This document shows positions 25,649 to 34,020 of a stretch of 64,000 nt of DNA, in pieces. The translations under genes were made by a program, and so were the position numbers. Numbering within the stretch: position 1 is the first letter of the stretch; each line of letters begins with the position of its first letter. A model generated the notes under the pieces. That model had not been told where the DNA came from and ran no database searches. It saw nothing but the letters and a program-made list of their open reading frames with translations. The stretch is from a virus: positions 186,001 through 250,000 of IMG/VR virus record IMGVR_UViG_3300030041_000009. One strand, 5' to 3'.

Positions 25649-26022
25649 AATATATAAAAGAATATGAAGATAAGAAAATAGATAGAAATGGATATAATAT
25701 AATGTTTAAAACATATTTTGAATATGAAAATGTATATGAAGATCTATATGAGCACATTGATATTTTAGATGAAAATAATATAGATTATGATATATTTTAT
25801 CATAAAAGTTTTATTAAAATTATAGCTTATGCAGCTAATGTACAGGAATATAATATTCTTATGAAAATTGATTTTAAGATAGATAGATATATACAACCTA
25901 ATATTTTATCAAGTATGACACTTGATAAAATTAGAAATATTACAACATTAAATTCAAAATGGAAGTTAACAAGTAAAGAAGCATTACCATATCTTAAAGA
26001 TACAAATAAATTTAACATATGA
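25645..26022 (+). CDS. array 3 cassette, unknown core
   Basis: 125 residues, head MKYIKEYE, tail TNKFNI; helical core (NVYEDLYEHIDIL). The junction DNA at both ends is conserved. Unknown. Confidence 0.7.
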   Translation: MKYIKEYEDKKIDRNGYNIMFKTYFEYENVYEDLYEHIDILDENNIDYDIFYHKSFIKIIAYAANVQEYNILMKIDFKIDRYIQPNILSSMTLDKIRNITTLNSKWKLTSKEALPYLKDTNKFNI

Positions 26023-26525
26023 AATATATAAAAAGATTTGAAAATATAATAACAAAACTCAATCTTGCTAATAAAGGTTTAACGTCTTTACCTGAATTAT
26101 CAGATACATTAACATATTTAGATTGTCATCACAATAAATTAAAATCATTACCAGAATTACCAAGTAATTTAGAAGAATTATTTTGTGGTAATAATGAATT
26201 AAAAACGTTGCCAGAATTACCAGATACATTAACAGGATTATATATTCATGAGAATAAATTAAAAACATTGCCTAAATTACCAAAATCATTAATAAATTTA
26301 TCTTGTGGTGGTAATAATTTAGAAGAATTGCCAGAATTACCAAGTAATTTAGAATATTTTTTATGCGAGAATAATAATTTATCTGAATTGCCAGAATTAC
26401 CAGAATCTGTAACACAATTTCAATGTTATAATAATAATTTACCATATAATGATTTGGAAGGTTATTGGAATTGGTTTTATAATAAATATCCAGATAGAAA
26501 ATTAGCAAAACAATTTAACTTATGA
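26019..26525 (+). CDS. LPX-type leucine-rich-repeat cassette
   Basis: 168 residues with six repeats of LPELPxxLxxLxCxxNxL (for example SLPELPSNLEELFCGNNEL), head MKYIKRFE, tail KQFNL. Same repeat class as 14184-14633; the capping DLEGYWNWFYNKYP also matches. Probably a protein-binding scaffold. Confidence 0.88.
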   Translation: MKYIKRFENIITKLNLANKGLTSLPELSDTLTYLDCHHNKLKSLPELPSNLEELFCGNNELKTLPELPDTLTGLYIHENKLKTLPKLPKSLINLSCGGNNLEELPELPSNLEYFLCENNNLSELPELPESVTQFQCYNNNLPYNDLEGYWNWFYNKYPDRKLAKQFNL

Positions 26526-27040
26526 AATATTTAAAAAAATTTGAGATTTCTATAATGAATTCTGATTTGAATTATATTTTAGAAGATGAAATATATTATG
26601 AATCAGATGCTATAAAATTATTAAAAAAAATAAGAAATGCTATTGATAATGGATGTATTATTGATAATATTGATGTAAATTGGATGAATAGAACTCCGTT
26701 AATTAAATGTTCAATTTTAAGTTGTTATATAAAAAATAATATATCTAAATATTATAATTTATATGCACAAATATCAACAGAACTATTGAATGCTGGCGCC
26801 AATATTGATTATGTTGATTGTGATAATAAAAGTGCATTAATATGGGCTGCAGATAGACATCATTATGATGTTATGGAATTATTAATAGAAGAAGGAGCTG
26901 ATTGGAATATTATTAATAAATATGAATTGGAATTTCTTGATTATTTAACTATAAAACATTCAAAAGAAATTATGAATAAATATCCTACGCAATATGAAAA
27001 ATACAAACTTAAAAAAGAAGCAAATAAATTTAACATATGA
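26522..27040 (+). CDS. array 3 ankyrin cassette
   Basis: 172 residues: MKYLKKFE, three ankyrin-like units (NRTPLIKCSIL, LLNAGANIDYVDCDNKSALIWAA, LIEEGADWNI), end module FLDYLTIKHSKEIM..YPTQYEKYKLKKEA, NKFNI. Confidence 0.85.
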   Translation: MKYLKKFEISIMNSDLNYILEDEIYYESDAIKLLKKIRNAIDNGCIIDNIDVNWMNRTPLIKCSILSCYIKNNISKYYNLYAQISTELLNAGANIDYVDCDNKSALIWAADRHHYDVMELLIEEGADWNIINKYELEFLDYLTIKHSKEIMNKYPTQYEKYKLKKEANKFNI

Positions 27041-27528
27041 AACATTTAATAACATATACTCAGAAAGAATTAGATGATGAATTATTAAAATATTCTGAAT
27101 CTAAATCATCTTTACAAAAAGTAAGAGAATTAATAACAGATGGAGCTAATGTTAATTGCTTTGATTCTAGTAAAAGTAGAACTCCATTAATTAAGGCTGT
27201 AATTAAATTAAATTATAGTATCATTAAATTGTTAATTGAGAGTGGAGCAGATGTAAATTTAACAAATAGAGTTAATGAAAATTGCTTATTTCATATTGTA
27301 GATAATAATCAATGGAATTATACCACATATAAATTTAAAATTGATAATATTATTGATTTAATAATGAAATCTGGAATTGATCTTAATACTAAAAATATAA
27401 AAGGATTAGATATTTTTAGTAGAATTAATAGTTCAAATCCAATAATATTACAATATATAATTGATAATTATCCTAAAAAATATGAAGAATATAAACTTAA
27501 AAAAGAAGCAGGTAAATTTAACATATGA
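27037..27528 (+). CDS. array 3 ankyrin cassette, diverged head
   Basis: 163 residues. Head MKHLITYTQKEL has lost the KxFE part, yet the DNA junction is kept. Ankyrin units LITDGANVNCFDSSKSRTPL, LIESGADVNLTNRVNENCL; end YPKKYEEYKLKKEAGKFNI. Confidence 0.82.
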   Translation: MKHLITYTQKELDDELLKYSESKSSLQKVRELITDGANVNCFDSSKSRTPLIKAVIKLNYSIIKLLIESGADVNLTNRVNENCLFHIVDNNQWNYTTYKFKIDNIIDLIMKSGIDLNTKNIKGLDIFSRINSSNPIILQYIIDNYPKKYEEYKLKKEAGKFNI

Positions 27529-27977
27529 AATACTTAAAAAAATTTGAAAATAATTATAATAATGATAATCTATATTTTTATATTAGAACTAAAAATATTG
27601 AAGAAATTAAGGAATTGATTGAAAAAACTGATGTTGATATAAACTCCAAAACAATGGAAGGTAATACTCCATTAATAACATCAGTTAATAAAGATTTTTT
27701 AGAAGGAGTTAAAGAATTAATAAAAGCAGGAGCTATTTTAGATTTGACTAATAATTTAAATAGAACAGCTTTATGGTATACTTCATATTATAGTAATATT
27801 CAAATTATGAATGAATTAATAAAAGCAGGTGCAAATTGGAACATAAAAGATAATGTAAATGATGAAGATTTTTTTGATGTTTTAAATTATAAATATAGAA
27901 AAGAAATTATTGACAAATATCCAGAACAATATAAACAATATAAACTAAAAAAAGAAGCAAGTAAATTTAATTTATAA
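27525..27977 (+). CDS. array 3 last ankyrin cassette
   Basis: 150 residues: MKYLKKFE, ankyrin units (GNTPLITSVNKDF, LIKAGAILDLTNNLNRTAL, LIKAGANWNIKDN), end module FFDVLNYKYRKEII..YPEQYKQYKLKKEA, SKFNL then TAA. Confidence 0.85.
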   Translation: MKYLKKFENNYNNDNLYFYIRTKNIEEIKELIEKTDVDINSKTMEGNTPLITSVNKDFLEGVKELIKAGAILDLTNNLNRTALWYTSYYSNIQIMNELIKAGANWNIKDNVNDEDFFDVLNYKYRKEIIDKYPEQYKQYKLKKEASKFNL

Positions 27978-27994
27978 ATTTAATATATACAAAT

Positions 27995-28213
27995 ATGAAA
28001 GTTAAAAAATTTAAAGAATTAAACGAAGCTGATACAAATCAGATGCCTGGTACATCATTAGATAAATATTATACTTATTATAAAAGATGGTGTGATGAAA
28101 ACGGAATTGAATATAATTTTGATTCCACATCAGAAGAAGATATAATAAATAAAGGTAAAAAATATGCACATGATAATAATTTACCGAATATGAATTATTA
28201 TCAAGATTATTAA
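27995..28213 (+). CDS. small protein with MKVKKFKELNEA head
   Basis: 72 residues. Head MKVKKFKELNEADTNQMPG resembles capsid-targeting peptides with a possible L-N-E/A prohead-protease site. The rest is helical and Tyr-rich. Follows array 3 and precedes a terminator. Confidence 0.6.
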   Translation: MKVKKFKELNEADTNQMPGTSLDKYYTYYKRWCDENGIEYNFDSTSEEDIINKGKKYAHDNNLPNMNYYQDY

Positions 28214-28228
28214 AATATTTAACAAAAA

Positions 28229-28262
28229 TTAATGAATTATTCAACAATAATTCATTTTTTTA
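28229..28262 (+). terminator. hairpin terminator
   Basis: ATGAATTATT/AATAATTCAT stem and T-run; ends array 3. Confidence 0.75.
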
Positions 28263-28265
28263 TTA

Positions 28266-28273
28266 TATATTTG
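28266..28273 (+). promoter_or_regulatory. Bacteroidota -7 box (TATATTTG)
   Basis: TATATTTG 14 bases before the ATG at 28287, immediately after the terminator. Confidence 0.6.
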
Positions 28274-28286
28274 TAATAAAAAATAA

Positions 28287-28451
28287 ATGAATAAAATGTC
28301 CAAATCATCAGATCGTTTAACTAAAATATTTTTTGTTTTTATGTTGATTTATTTAGGATTGTCTTTATGTGGTTCTATTATTTTATCAATTATAAAAACT
28401 TTTTTTAGAAAAAGATATAAATCAATTAAAAATAAATTTACAAAAAAATGA
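28287..28451 (+). CDS. small membrane protein
   Basis: 54 residues: basic start, one transmembrane helix (IFFVFMLIYLGLSLCGSIIL), then a Lys/Arg-rich end. The TGA overlaps the next ATG (ATGATG), so it is coupled to the cREC gene; the promoter at 28266 supports it. Confidence 0.7.
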   Translation: MNKMSKSSDRLTKIFFVFMLIYLGLSLCGSIILSIIKTFFRKRYKSIKNKFTKK

Positions 28452-28786
28452 TGAAAACATTACTTTGGCTAGATGACTCTCGTGATCCAATGAAAAATGA
28501 TTGGTTAGTTTTTAGTCCAATAGGAAAAGACGTAAATGTATCCTGGGTAACATCACAACTTGAATTTCAAGATTGGATTATGATCAATGGATTACCTGAT
28601 GCGATATGCTTTGATCATGACTTAGGTACAGGTAATGGGGATGGCTATGAGTGTGCGAAATGGTTATGTAGATACTGTGACATGAAAAAAATAAAACTAC
28701 CTGCATATGCAATGCAATCAGCTAATACAGTGGGTAGAGAAAATATTGATTGTTATTTAAAGAATTACATGAAACATTGTTATTAA
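28448..28786 (+). CDS. cyclic-phosphate-processing receiver (cREC) domain protein
   Basis: 112 residues. LWLDDSRDP at the start, DAICFDHDLGTGNGDGYE in the middle and MQSANTVGRENI near the end are the cREC layout (LDD-R-P...FDHDLG...GY...H/QSxNxxG). cREC proteins are receiver-like domains proposed to act on cyclic phosphate ends in RNA-repair settings. The window also encodes Pnkp and an RNA ligase, which fits that role. Catalysis is not proven for the family as far as I know. Confidence 0.8.
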   Translation: MMKTLLWLDDSRDPMKNDWLVFSPIGKDVNVSWVTSQLEFQDWIMINGLPDAICFDHDLGTGNGDGYECAKWLCRYCDMKKIKLPAYAMQSANTVGRENIDCYLKNYMKHCY

Positions 28787-28793
28787 TAATATT

Positions 28794-28994
28794 ATGAAAA
28801 CAGATAAAGAAAAAGAAATAAAGGAATTTGAAAATTGGAGAATAAGAGAAGAATTAAAACTTCAATTTTTAGTTGCAATAAATAGTGCAGTTAAAAATTT
28901 TAAATCCACTACAATTGAAGGTTATAAACCAACAAATAATGATATTAATTATGTTATAAGTGAAATTTTAAATAAACGTTTAAAGAAAAAATAA
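28794..28994 (+). CDS. small charged helical protein
   Basis: 66 residues, Lys/Glu-rich helix (EKEIKEFENWRIREELKLQF), basic C-terminus. Third gene of the 28287 transcript, ending at a strong terminator. Unknown. Confidence 0.6.
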   Translation: MKTDKEKEIKEFENWRIREELKLQFLVAINSAVKNFKSTTIEGYKPTNNDINYVISEILNKRLKKK

Positions 28995-29030
28995 AAAAAG
29001 AGTTGTGATTTAAATCACAACTCTTTTTTT
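28994..29030. terminator. strong bidirectional terminator
   Basis: AAAAAAGAGTTGTGATT/AATCACAACTCTTTTTT, 17-bp stem between convergent genes. Confidence 0.9.
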
Positions 29031-29751
29031 ATTTTTGAAATGATGGTTTCAACCACATCTTAGTATGATTAAATACATAATCTCTCAATTCAGGAAATTC
29101 ATTCAACATCAAAATTGTTTTTAATGTATCAAATTTAAAACACTTGGTAAGTTCATCTTGAATTCTTTCATTTGAAACTACTTGCATTTTTGATTCATAA
29201 TCATAATTTTTAATAGCAACTTCAATATCATCAGTCATTCTGAAACCTTTTGTAATACAAAAACGCTCACAACGTAAAATCCGTAATGGATCCTCATCAA
29301 ATGTAAGTTGGCAAGGTCTTGGCGTTCTAAGAATACCCATTTTAAGATCTTTTACTCCATCAAATAAATCAATCAAATTTTCATCTTCATCAAGTGCCAT
29401 AGCATTCAATGTGAAATCACGTCTGATTAAATCATCTTCAAGTGTACCAAGTTCTAAAATTGGACGTCTTGTTCCTTCGTAATAACCAATTTCCTTTCTA
29501 GCCATTACAAAATCTGCAGTTAACCCTTCATGCTTATGTCCTTTTGGAAACTTTGCTTTGATTGTGAAACATCTTGGAGTTGAATTATATACGGTGTAGC
29601 CATTTTTACGTAACCACAAGTCCATTGACATGAATCCAGATTCAACTGATTGATTCTTGTCATCCAATACAAAAGTAAAGTCTATATCTTTACAATCAAC
29701 TCCTAAGATACGGTCACGTACACATCCGCCCACTTCATAAATTTTTGGCAT
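29029..29751 (-). CDS. tRNA nucleotidyltransferase (CCA-adding) head domain
   Basis: 240 residues. GGCVRDRILG (8-17) and DIDF (22-25) form the nucleotidyltransferase metal site; GTLEDDLIRRDFTLNAMA and DEDPLRILRCERF are the C- and D-motif region; it ends after NERIQDEL and a short helix. This is the N-terminal half of a Bacteroidota-type CCA enzyme; the HD and tail half is absent here but matches the gene at 8254-9012. Head-only versions may retain nucleotide addition; whether the two proteins act together is unknown. Confidence 0.85.
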   Translation of the reverse strand: MPKIYEVGGCVRDRILGVDCKDIDFTFVLDDKNQSVESGFMSMDLWLRKNGYTVYNSTPRCFTIKAKFPKGHKHEGLTADFVMARKEIGYYEGTRRPILELGTLEDDLIRRDFTLNAMALDEDENLIDLFDGVKDLKMGILRTPRPCQLTFDEDPLRILRCERFCITKGFRMTDDIEVAIKNYDYESKMQVVSNERIQDELTKCFKFDTLKTILMLNEFPELRDYVFNHTKMWLKPSFQK

Positions 29752-29755
29752 AATT

Positions 29756-30013
29756 TTATATTTTATTTTTTTTAGTTTTTAATGTAATATATGAAATAAC
29801 TAATATAGTAATAAATATAATAAAAATTATCAATGAAACTAATCCTAAAACAATATAATTCTAAATACATTTATTTAATGAATAATAATGAATATTATAT
29901 AAATTATATGTAATTTTTATTGCACCAATTGTAAGTGAAAACATATATCCATATACAATCAATAAAATGAAATTATAAAAAATTTTAAAAATTTTAAAAA
30001 GTTTATCTTTCAT
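29756..30013 (-). CDS. two-helix membrane protein with an in-frame amber codon
   Basis: From ATG 30013, 50 codons give a basic start and one transmembrane helix (FILLIVYGYMFSLTIGAI). A TAG follows at 29863-29861, and the same frame then continues for 34 sense codons with a second helix (IVLGLVSLIIFIIFITILV) and a basic end before TAA. No frameshift is needed. Read-through of TAG gives an ordinary 85-residue two-helix protein. Compare the amber gene at 63054 and the CTA-anticodon tRNA at 62961. Confidence 0.65.
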
Positions 30014-30021
30014 AATACCAA

Positions 30022-30288
30022 TTATTTGAATACATAACCTTCTGGAAACTTTTTTCTACATTCTGGACCTACACCCATAATCCATGTGTCAGAATAAACT
30101 TCTTTATCATCAGATTTATACATACATCCACCATATATAGAATTGATGAAATATTCTGGATTTTTTAATTCTTTTCCACAGCATGGACAATGTTCTAAAT
30201 TCATATGTTCTGCTCTATCCCTATTTGAATAGAATAAATCAATATTATCAATTGTAGGAATATCAATTATATCTTTCGGCTCTTTCAT
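30022..30288 (-). CDS. small zinc-finger protein (DUF6011-like)
   Basis: 88 residues. CPCCGKELKNPEYF, a later Cys in GGCMYKS and GVGPECRKKFP: CxxCGxxL...GPxC is the pattern of small treble-clef-like phage proteins. An upstream TACTTTTG box supports it as a first gene. Function unknown. Confidence 0.7.
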   Translation of the reverse strand: MKEPKDIIDIPTIDNIDLFYSNRDRAEHMNLEHCPCCGKELKNPEYFINSIYGGCMYKSDDKEVYSDTWIMGVGPECRKKFPEGYVFK

Positions 30289-30312
30289 AAGTAGTTTGTT
30301 TTAATTACAATA

Positions 30313-30320
30313 CAAAAGTA
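30313..30320 (-). promoter_or_regulatory. Bacteroidota -7 box (TACTTTTG)
   Basis: CAAAAGTA on the plus strand, 24 bases upstream of the ATG at 30288. Confidence 0.6.
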
Positions 30321-30324
30321 TAAA

Positions 30325-30358
30325 AAAAACCTTGAATATAAAATATTCAAGGTTTAAT
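30325..30358 (-). terminator. hairpin terminator of the Pnkp transcript
   Basis: AAACCTTGAATA/TATTCAAGGTTT with eight Ts on the minus strand, just downstream of the Pnkp stop and overlapping the next promoter region. Confidence 0.8.
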
Positions 30359-30378
30359 TTAATGTTTTTTAATATTAA

Positions 30379-31317
30379 TTAGAAGAAATTAGCAGCATCA
30401 ATATATTTGAATCCACATCTTTTAGCAAATGTTTTATCACTTGTTAAATCTCCAACCATTATGCATTGAGATGGATCAAGTTTATATTTTTCAATAAATT
30501 CTATTCCTAGTCCAACTCCTGGTTTTCTACAATAGCAAGTTATTGGAGGAACTGAATGCCCACAATATTTATAATCAATATTAACTCCTAGCATTTCATT
30601 TGTTTTTTCAAAACAAGCTATTGCTGTATCATTAGATAATAATCCTTTTGCTATTCCACTTTGATTTGAAACTCCAAGTAATATATAACCTTGACTTTGT
30701 AATTCTAAAAGTTTTTCTGTTCTACCTGGAATTATTTCAATATCACTAATATCAGTTGGATAATGTTCACCACTTTTAGTTAATCTCAATGTACCATCAT
30801 AATCAAATAAAATTGCTTTATTTTTATATTCTGATGAATAACGTTTAAAATCTATTTTTTCTATATCATCAATACCTTCTGATAATTCAGGTGCTTCAAA
30901 ATTTTTATTAATTTTATAAAGTGCAGCAACAGGAAACATATGTGGATCATTAGAGTTAGAATATTCACTTAATTCTGTGAATAATTTACCATATTTTCTT
31001 ATCATTCTTGTTACCTGATTGAACATACAATCTTCAATTTTTGTAGTAAAATGAATACATAATATATAATAATTATATTTTTTTGCTAATTCAATAACAT
31101 CAGCCCTAGATAATTTAGTTGAATATGTTCCATCTAATACAATATCCACGCCATCTAACATTAATTGTTCAAGTTTTTTATTAAGAGAACTTAATGTATC
31201 TCCTTCAATATCTCTTGATAGTAATGTACATTTATAATCAACATATTTTTCAATGATGCTTGATTTACCTGCTGCTGGTAATCCACAAGATATGACTAAT
31301 TTTTTATCTTTTTTCAT
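30379..31317 (-). CDS. pnkp: polynucleotide 5'-kinase/3'-phosphatase (Pnkp)
   Basis: 312 residues, close to T4 Pnkp (301), in the same order: kinase first. Walker A GLPAAGKS (12-19), SRD at 34-36 and a lid region with RMIRKYG. HAD phosphatase from about 167 with DYDGTLR (172-178), SNQSG, and a zinc-type CGHSVPP..CYCRKP loop, then GDLTSDKTFA. The zinc loop is like HisB/GmhB-type HADs rather than T4 PseT. It should heal RNA or DNA ends: remove 3' phosphates and add 5' phosphates before ligation. Partner ligase probably the gene at 54818-55840. Confidence 0.9.
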   Translation of the reverse strand: MKKDKKLVISCGLPAAGKSSIIEKYVDYKCTLLSRDIEGDTLSSLNKKLEQLMLDGVDIVLDGTYSTKLSRADVIELAKKYNYYILCIHFTTKIEDCMFNQVTRMIRKYGKLFTELSEYSNSNDPHMFPVAALYKINKNFEAPELSEGIDDIEKIDFKRYSSEYKNKAILFDYDGTLRLTKSGEHYPTDISDIEIIPGRTEKLLELQSQGYILLGVSNQSGIAKGLLSNDTAIACFEKTNEMLGVNIDYKYCGHSVPPITCYCRKPGVGLGIEFIEKYKLDPSQCIMVGDLTSDKTFAKRCGFKYIDAANFF

Positions 31318-31345
31318 TTTTTAATATCTATAACTATTCCATTTA

Positions 31346-32005
31346 TCATTTTATAAATCCTAATTTATCAATTAAAATATCTTCATTACCTTTAATTAAA
31401 TCCATTATAATTTTGTTAACACTATAATATTCATTTTCAATATGTTCTTTTTCAAGCAATAAAGGTAAAATTTCTAATTTAGTACCAGACCAGAAATTTC
31501 TTGTTTCTATAACATAATAAGGTTCTTTTTTATCTGGAAATTGAATAAAATTAGATATAGATAATCTTAAGAATCTAATTTTTTGATCCCATGAAGTTTC
31601 ACCGTAATTATTATAAGTAACTTTTTTCCATTCATTACCACAATCATTACATTTATTAATTTCATACGTATCCATGCTTCCATGAATTGATCCTGAAGAA
31701 TATCCTGATCCAAATGACATTGATCCAAATGATGTTCCATTTATCTCTCCTTTCAATTGACTTATTTTATCAACAACTTTATTAGAAGAACATTTTGGAC
31801 AAATTTCATTCAATTTTTTTATTCTGTCTTTTTCTTTTTTTCTAAATTTGATACATGCATTAGATATCTTATCATTTAGTCGTTTGCTTTCTATATTATA
31901 TAGCGCATCCAATCTTTCAGCTTCAAGCTTAATTTTTTCAGATTCAAATTTAATTTTTTCAGCGTCAAGTTTTTTACGAGCATTACTTTTTAAAATATTC
32001 CACAT
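31346..32005 (-). CDS. coiled-coil zinc-ribbon protein
   Basis: 219 residues. N-terminal charged helix (KIKFESEKIKLEAERLDAL), zinc ribbon CPKCSSNK...CNDCGNEW with a long Gly/Ser-rich insertion (SFGSMSFGSGYSSGS) between the two knuckles, then a helical C-terminus. Lies between MgtC and Pnkp on one transcript. Function unknown. Confidence 0.7.
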   Translation of the reverse strand: MWNILKSNARKKLDAEKIKFESEKIKLEAERLDALYNIESKRLNDKISNACIKFRKKEKDRIKKLNEICPKCSSNKVVDKISQLKGEINGTSFGSMSFGSGYSSGSIHGSMDTYEINKCNDCGNEWKKVTYNNYGETSWDQKIRFLRLSISNFIQFPDKKEPYYVIETRNFWSGTKLEILPLLLEKEHIENEYYSVNKIIMDLIKGNEDILIDKLGFIK

Positions 32006-32024
32006 ATTTATTTATTTATTTTAT

Positions 32025-32654
32025 TTAATCATAAAAACTATTTATATGAGTATTATTGATTAAAAAATTATCAATTTTTTTCATATTTTCAATTGGATAA
32101 ATTATTACATTATATTCAACATTAATAATATTATTAGTTTTACCTATTTTATTTCTTTTATATGAAATTTCAAGTTCTGTCATTTCTTTTTCTAAATCTT
32201 CTAATGAATATTCAGAAAATATAAAATGTATAATATATAATTTAGAATGATGAAAAGTATCAAACAATTTCTCAAACTTAAATAGTACAATCATAACTAG
32301 CATAACTACTAATAAAACAAAGAAAGATAGTGCGTAATTTTGAAACCCAATACACATACCTATTGCTGATGCCATCCAAATGATAGCTGCAGAAGTTATA
32401 CCACGAACATTTCCACCTTCTTTAAATACAACTCCAGCACCAATAAATCCTATTCCTGTAACTATATTTGATGCTATACGATCACCACTAACTAAATTAA
32501 CTGATAGTATAGTGAATAAACATGAACTAACGCAAATCAATATCATAGTTTTAAAACCTGCAGGCTTACCATGAAATCCACGTTCTAATCCCAATATAGA
32601 GCCAGCGGCTAATGATGCTAAGATTTGAATAATGTGCTCGTATTCTGGTTGCAT
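32025..32654 (-). CDS. MgtC/SapB-family membrane protein
   Basis: 209 residues. Four to five membrane helices with the family signatures LAAGSILGLERG, KPAGFKTMILI, GIGFIGAGVVFKEGG and RGITSAAIIWMASAIGM, followed by a small cytoplasmic domain (LEDLEKEMTELEI). MgtC proteins inhibit the F1Fo ATP synthase or affect magnesium homeostasis and virulence in bacteria. In a phage it could lower host ATP use or alter membrane potential. It has its own TTTG-N20-TAATTTTG promoter. Confidence 0.9.
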   Translation of the reverse strand: MQPEYEHIIQILASLAAGSILGLERGFHGKPAGFKTMILICVSSCLFTILSVNLVSGDRIASNIVTGIGFIGAGVVFKEGGNVRGITSAAIIWMASAIGMCIGFQNYALSFFVLLVVMLVMIVLFKFEKLFDTFHHSKLYIIHFIFSEYSLEDLEKEMTELEISYKRNKIGKTNNIINVEYNVIIYPIENMKKIDNFLINNTHINSFYD

Positions 32655-32676
32655 ATTTTAATTTTTAATTACATTA

Positions 32677-32708
32677 CAAAATTATCACATTTTTTATTAT
32701 ATACCAAA
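32677..32708 (-). promoter_or_regulatory. complete Bacteroidota promoter (TTTG-N20-TAATTTTG)
   Basis: -33 TTTG 32705-32708 and -7 TAATTTTG 32677-32684, directly upstream of the MgtC gene. Confidence 0.75.
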
Positions 32709-32740
32709 AAATTAAATAATTTTTATATTTTTTTAACAAT

Positions 32741-33265
32741 TCAATTATATTTATTGATAGTAGTTTCAGAAATATAATCATAAATATGCCCAATATTCTT
32801 TAATTTATATTGCCATTGATATCCATCAAAGTATATTTTTTCAATTGTAACATTTTTTTTATCATAATTAAATTTAATTTCATTATTATATTTAGGATAT
32901 GTAGTTGGTTTATTTGGTTTAACTACTTCAAATTTAGATTTAATAATTTCATCGGTCAAATTATCACCATATTCTCTAAATTCAATATTTACTATATTAT
33001 AGTAAGGTTCTTTACATTTATCATAAAAATCTTTATTTATATCAAATTTATCACCAACAAATACAGTTTTTAATAAATAATGATTCTCACTAAATGAACC
33101 TATTTCATCAGAATATCCAGAATATTTTTTTTCAATCATTCCTTCAAAATCGTTAGCCCAATTTTTATTTTTTAATGCATAATCATATTTGATAGCATTC
33201 TCACGATATTGTTCACGTGTGGTATGAATTTTATATATCTTATAATCTACTACTTTTAGTTCCAT
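32741..33265 (-). CDS. hypothetical protein
   Basis: 174 residues, charged, beta-rich (FVGDKFDINKDFYDKC, YNEIKFNYDKKNVTIEKIYFDGY) and ending with a helix. No family recognised, no array peptides. Divergent from array 4. Confidence 0.65.
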   Translation of the reverse strand: MELKVVDYKIYKIHTTREQYRENAIKYDYALKNKNWANDFEGMIEKKYSGYSDEIGSFSENHYLLKTVFVGDKFDINKDFYDKCKEPYYNIVNIEFREYGDNLTDEIIKSKFEVVKPNKPTTYPKYNNEIKFNYDKKNVTIEKIYFDGYQWQYKLKNIGHIYDYISETTINKYN

Positions 33266-33349
33266 ATATTTATATTTAATATTATGTACAAAAATACTAT
33301 AATTATTTCAATTGAGGAATTTAATTATATTTTTTTAATATATAATAAT

Positions 33350-33673
33350 ATGAAATACTTAAAATTATTTGAAAATACTACTAATAAGCCTGAAGTAGGA
33401 GATTATGTTTCAATAAATAGTAGATATGAAGATTATAAAGATTTTTTTCTTAATTATCCAGGTAAAATAATTAAATTTTATAGTATTGGAAATAATATAC
33501 ATAGCGTTGAGGTATCATATGGTAAAAATATACCTGATAATATGAAAGAATTATTAGGATATATTGAAAAATATGGATATTTTAAAAATTTTCAATATAA
33601 CGAAATATATGCATTTTCTAAAACCAAAGAGGATTTGAAACTTAAAATTGCAGCAAATAAATTTAATTTATGA
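33350..33673 (+). CDS. array 4 first cassette, PEVGDYV barrel
   Basis: 107 residues from ATG 33350 (MKYLKLFEN), the conserved head; the longer frame from 33284 adds an unrelated leader. Core TTNKPEVGDYVSIN, YPGKIIKFY, KNIPDNMKELL, end KTKEDLKLKIAANKFNL. Confidence 0.8.
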   Translation: MKYLKLFENTTNKPEVGDYVSINSRYEDYKDFFLNYPGKIIKFYSIGNNIHSVEVSYGKNIPDNMKELLGYIEKYGYFKNFQYNEIYAFSKTKEDLKLKIAANKFNL

Positions 33674-34020
33674 AATACATAAAAACATTTGAAGAAATAA
33701 ATAATACTGATAAACTTGAAGTAGGAAATTACGTCATATGTGAATGGTATGAAGGTCATAATAATGAAAAATATAAAATATTTAATGATTTTATTAATAA
33801 TAATATAGGTAAACTTGTTGAAATTACTGGTAAATTATTTCCTGGAACTACACATTATATTATACAATATGATAATATTCCATTTGAATTAAATAATTTT
33901 AAAATATTTCTATCAAATAATGAATATGGATTTTCTATGAAAGCAATAGATATTATAAAATATTCTAAAAATAAAGAAGAATTAAAAGCTATATTACAAG
34001 CAAATAAATTTAACATATGA
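33670..34020 (+). CDS. array 4 cassette, VGNYV barrel
   Basis: 116 residues: MKYIKTFEE, LEVGNYVICEW, GKLVEITG, IPFELNN, NKEELKAILQANKFNI. The stretch EINNTDK is shared exactly with the cassette at 34382, so the head module extends beyond MKYIKTFE in some pairs. Confidence 0.8.
   Translation: MKYIKTFEEINNTDKLEVGNYVICEWYEGHNNEKYKIFNDFINNNIGKLVEITGKLFPGTTHYIIQYDNIPFELNNFKIFLSNNEYGFSMKAIDIIKYSKNKEELKAILQANKFNI

Noticed and set aside
33284-33349. N-terminal extension of the first array 4 cassette
   Set aside because: Adds 22 residues with no counterpart in other cassettes; the MKYLKLFE head at 33350 is the conserved start.
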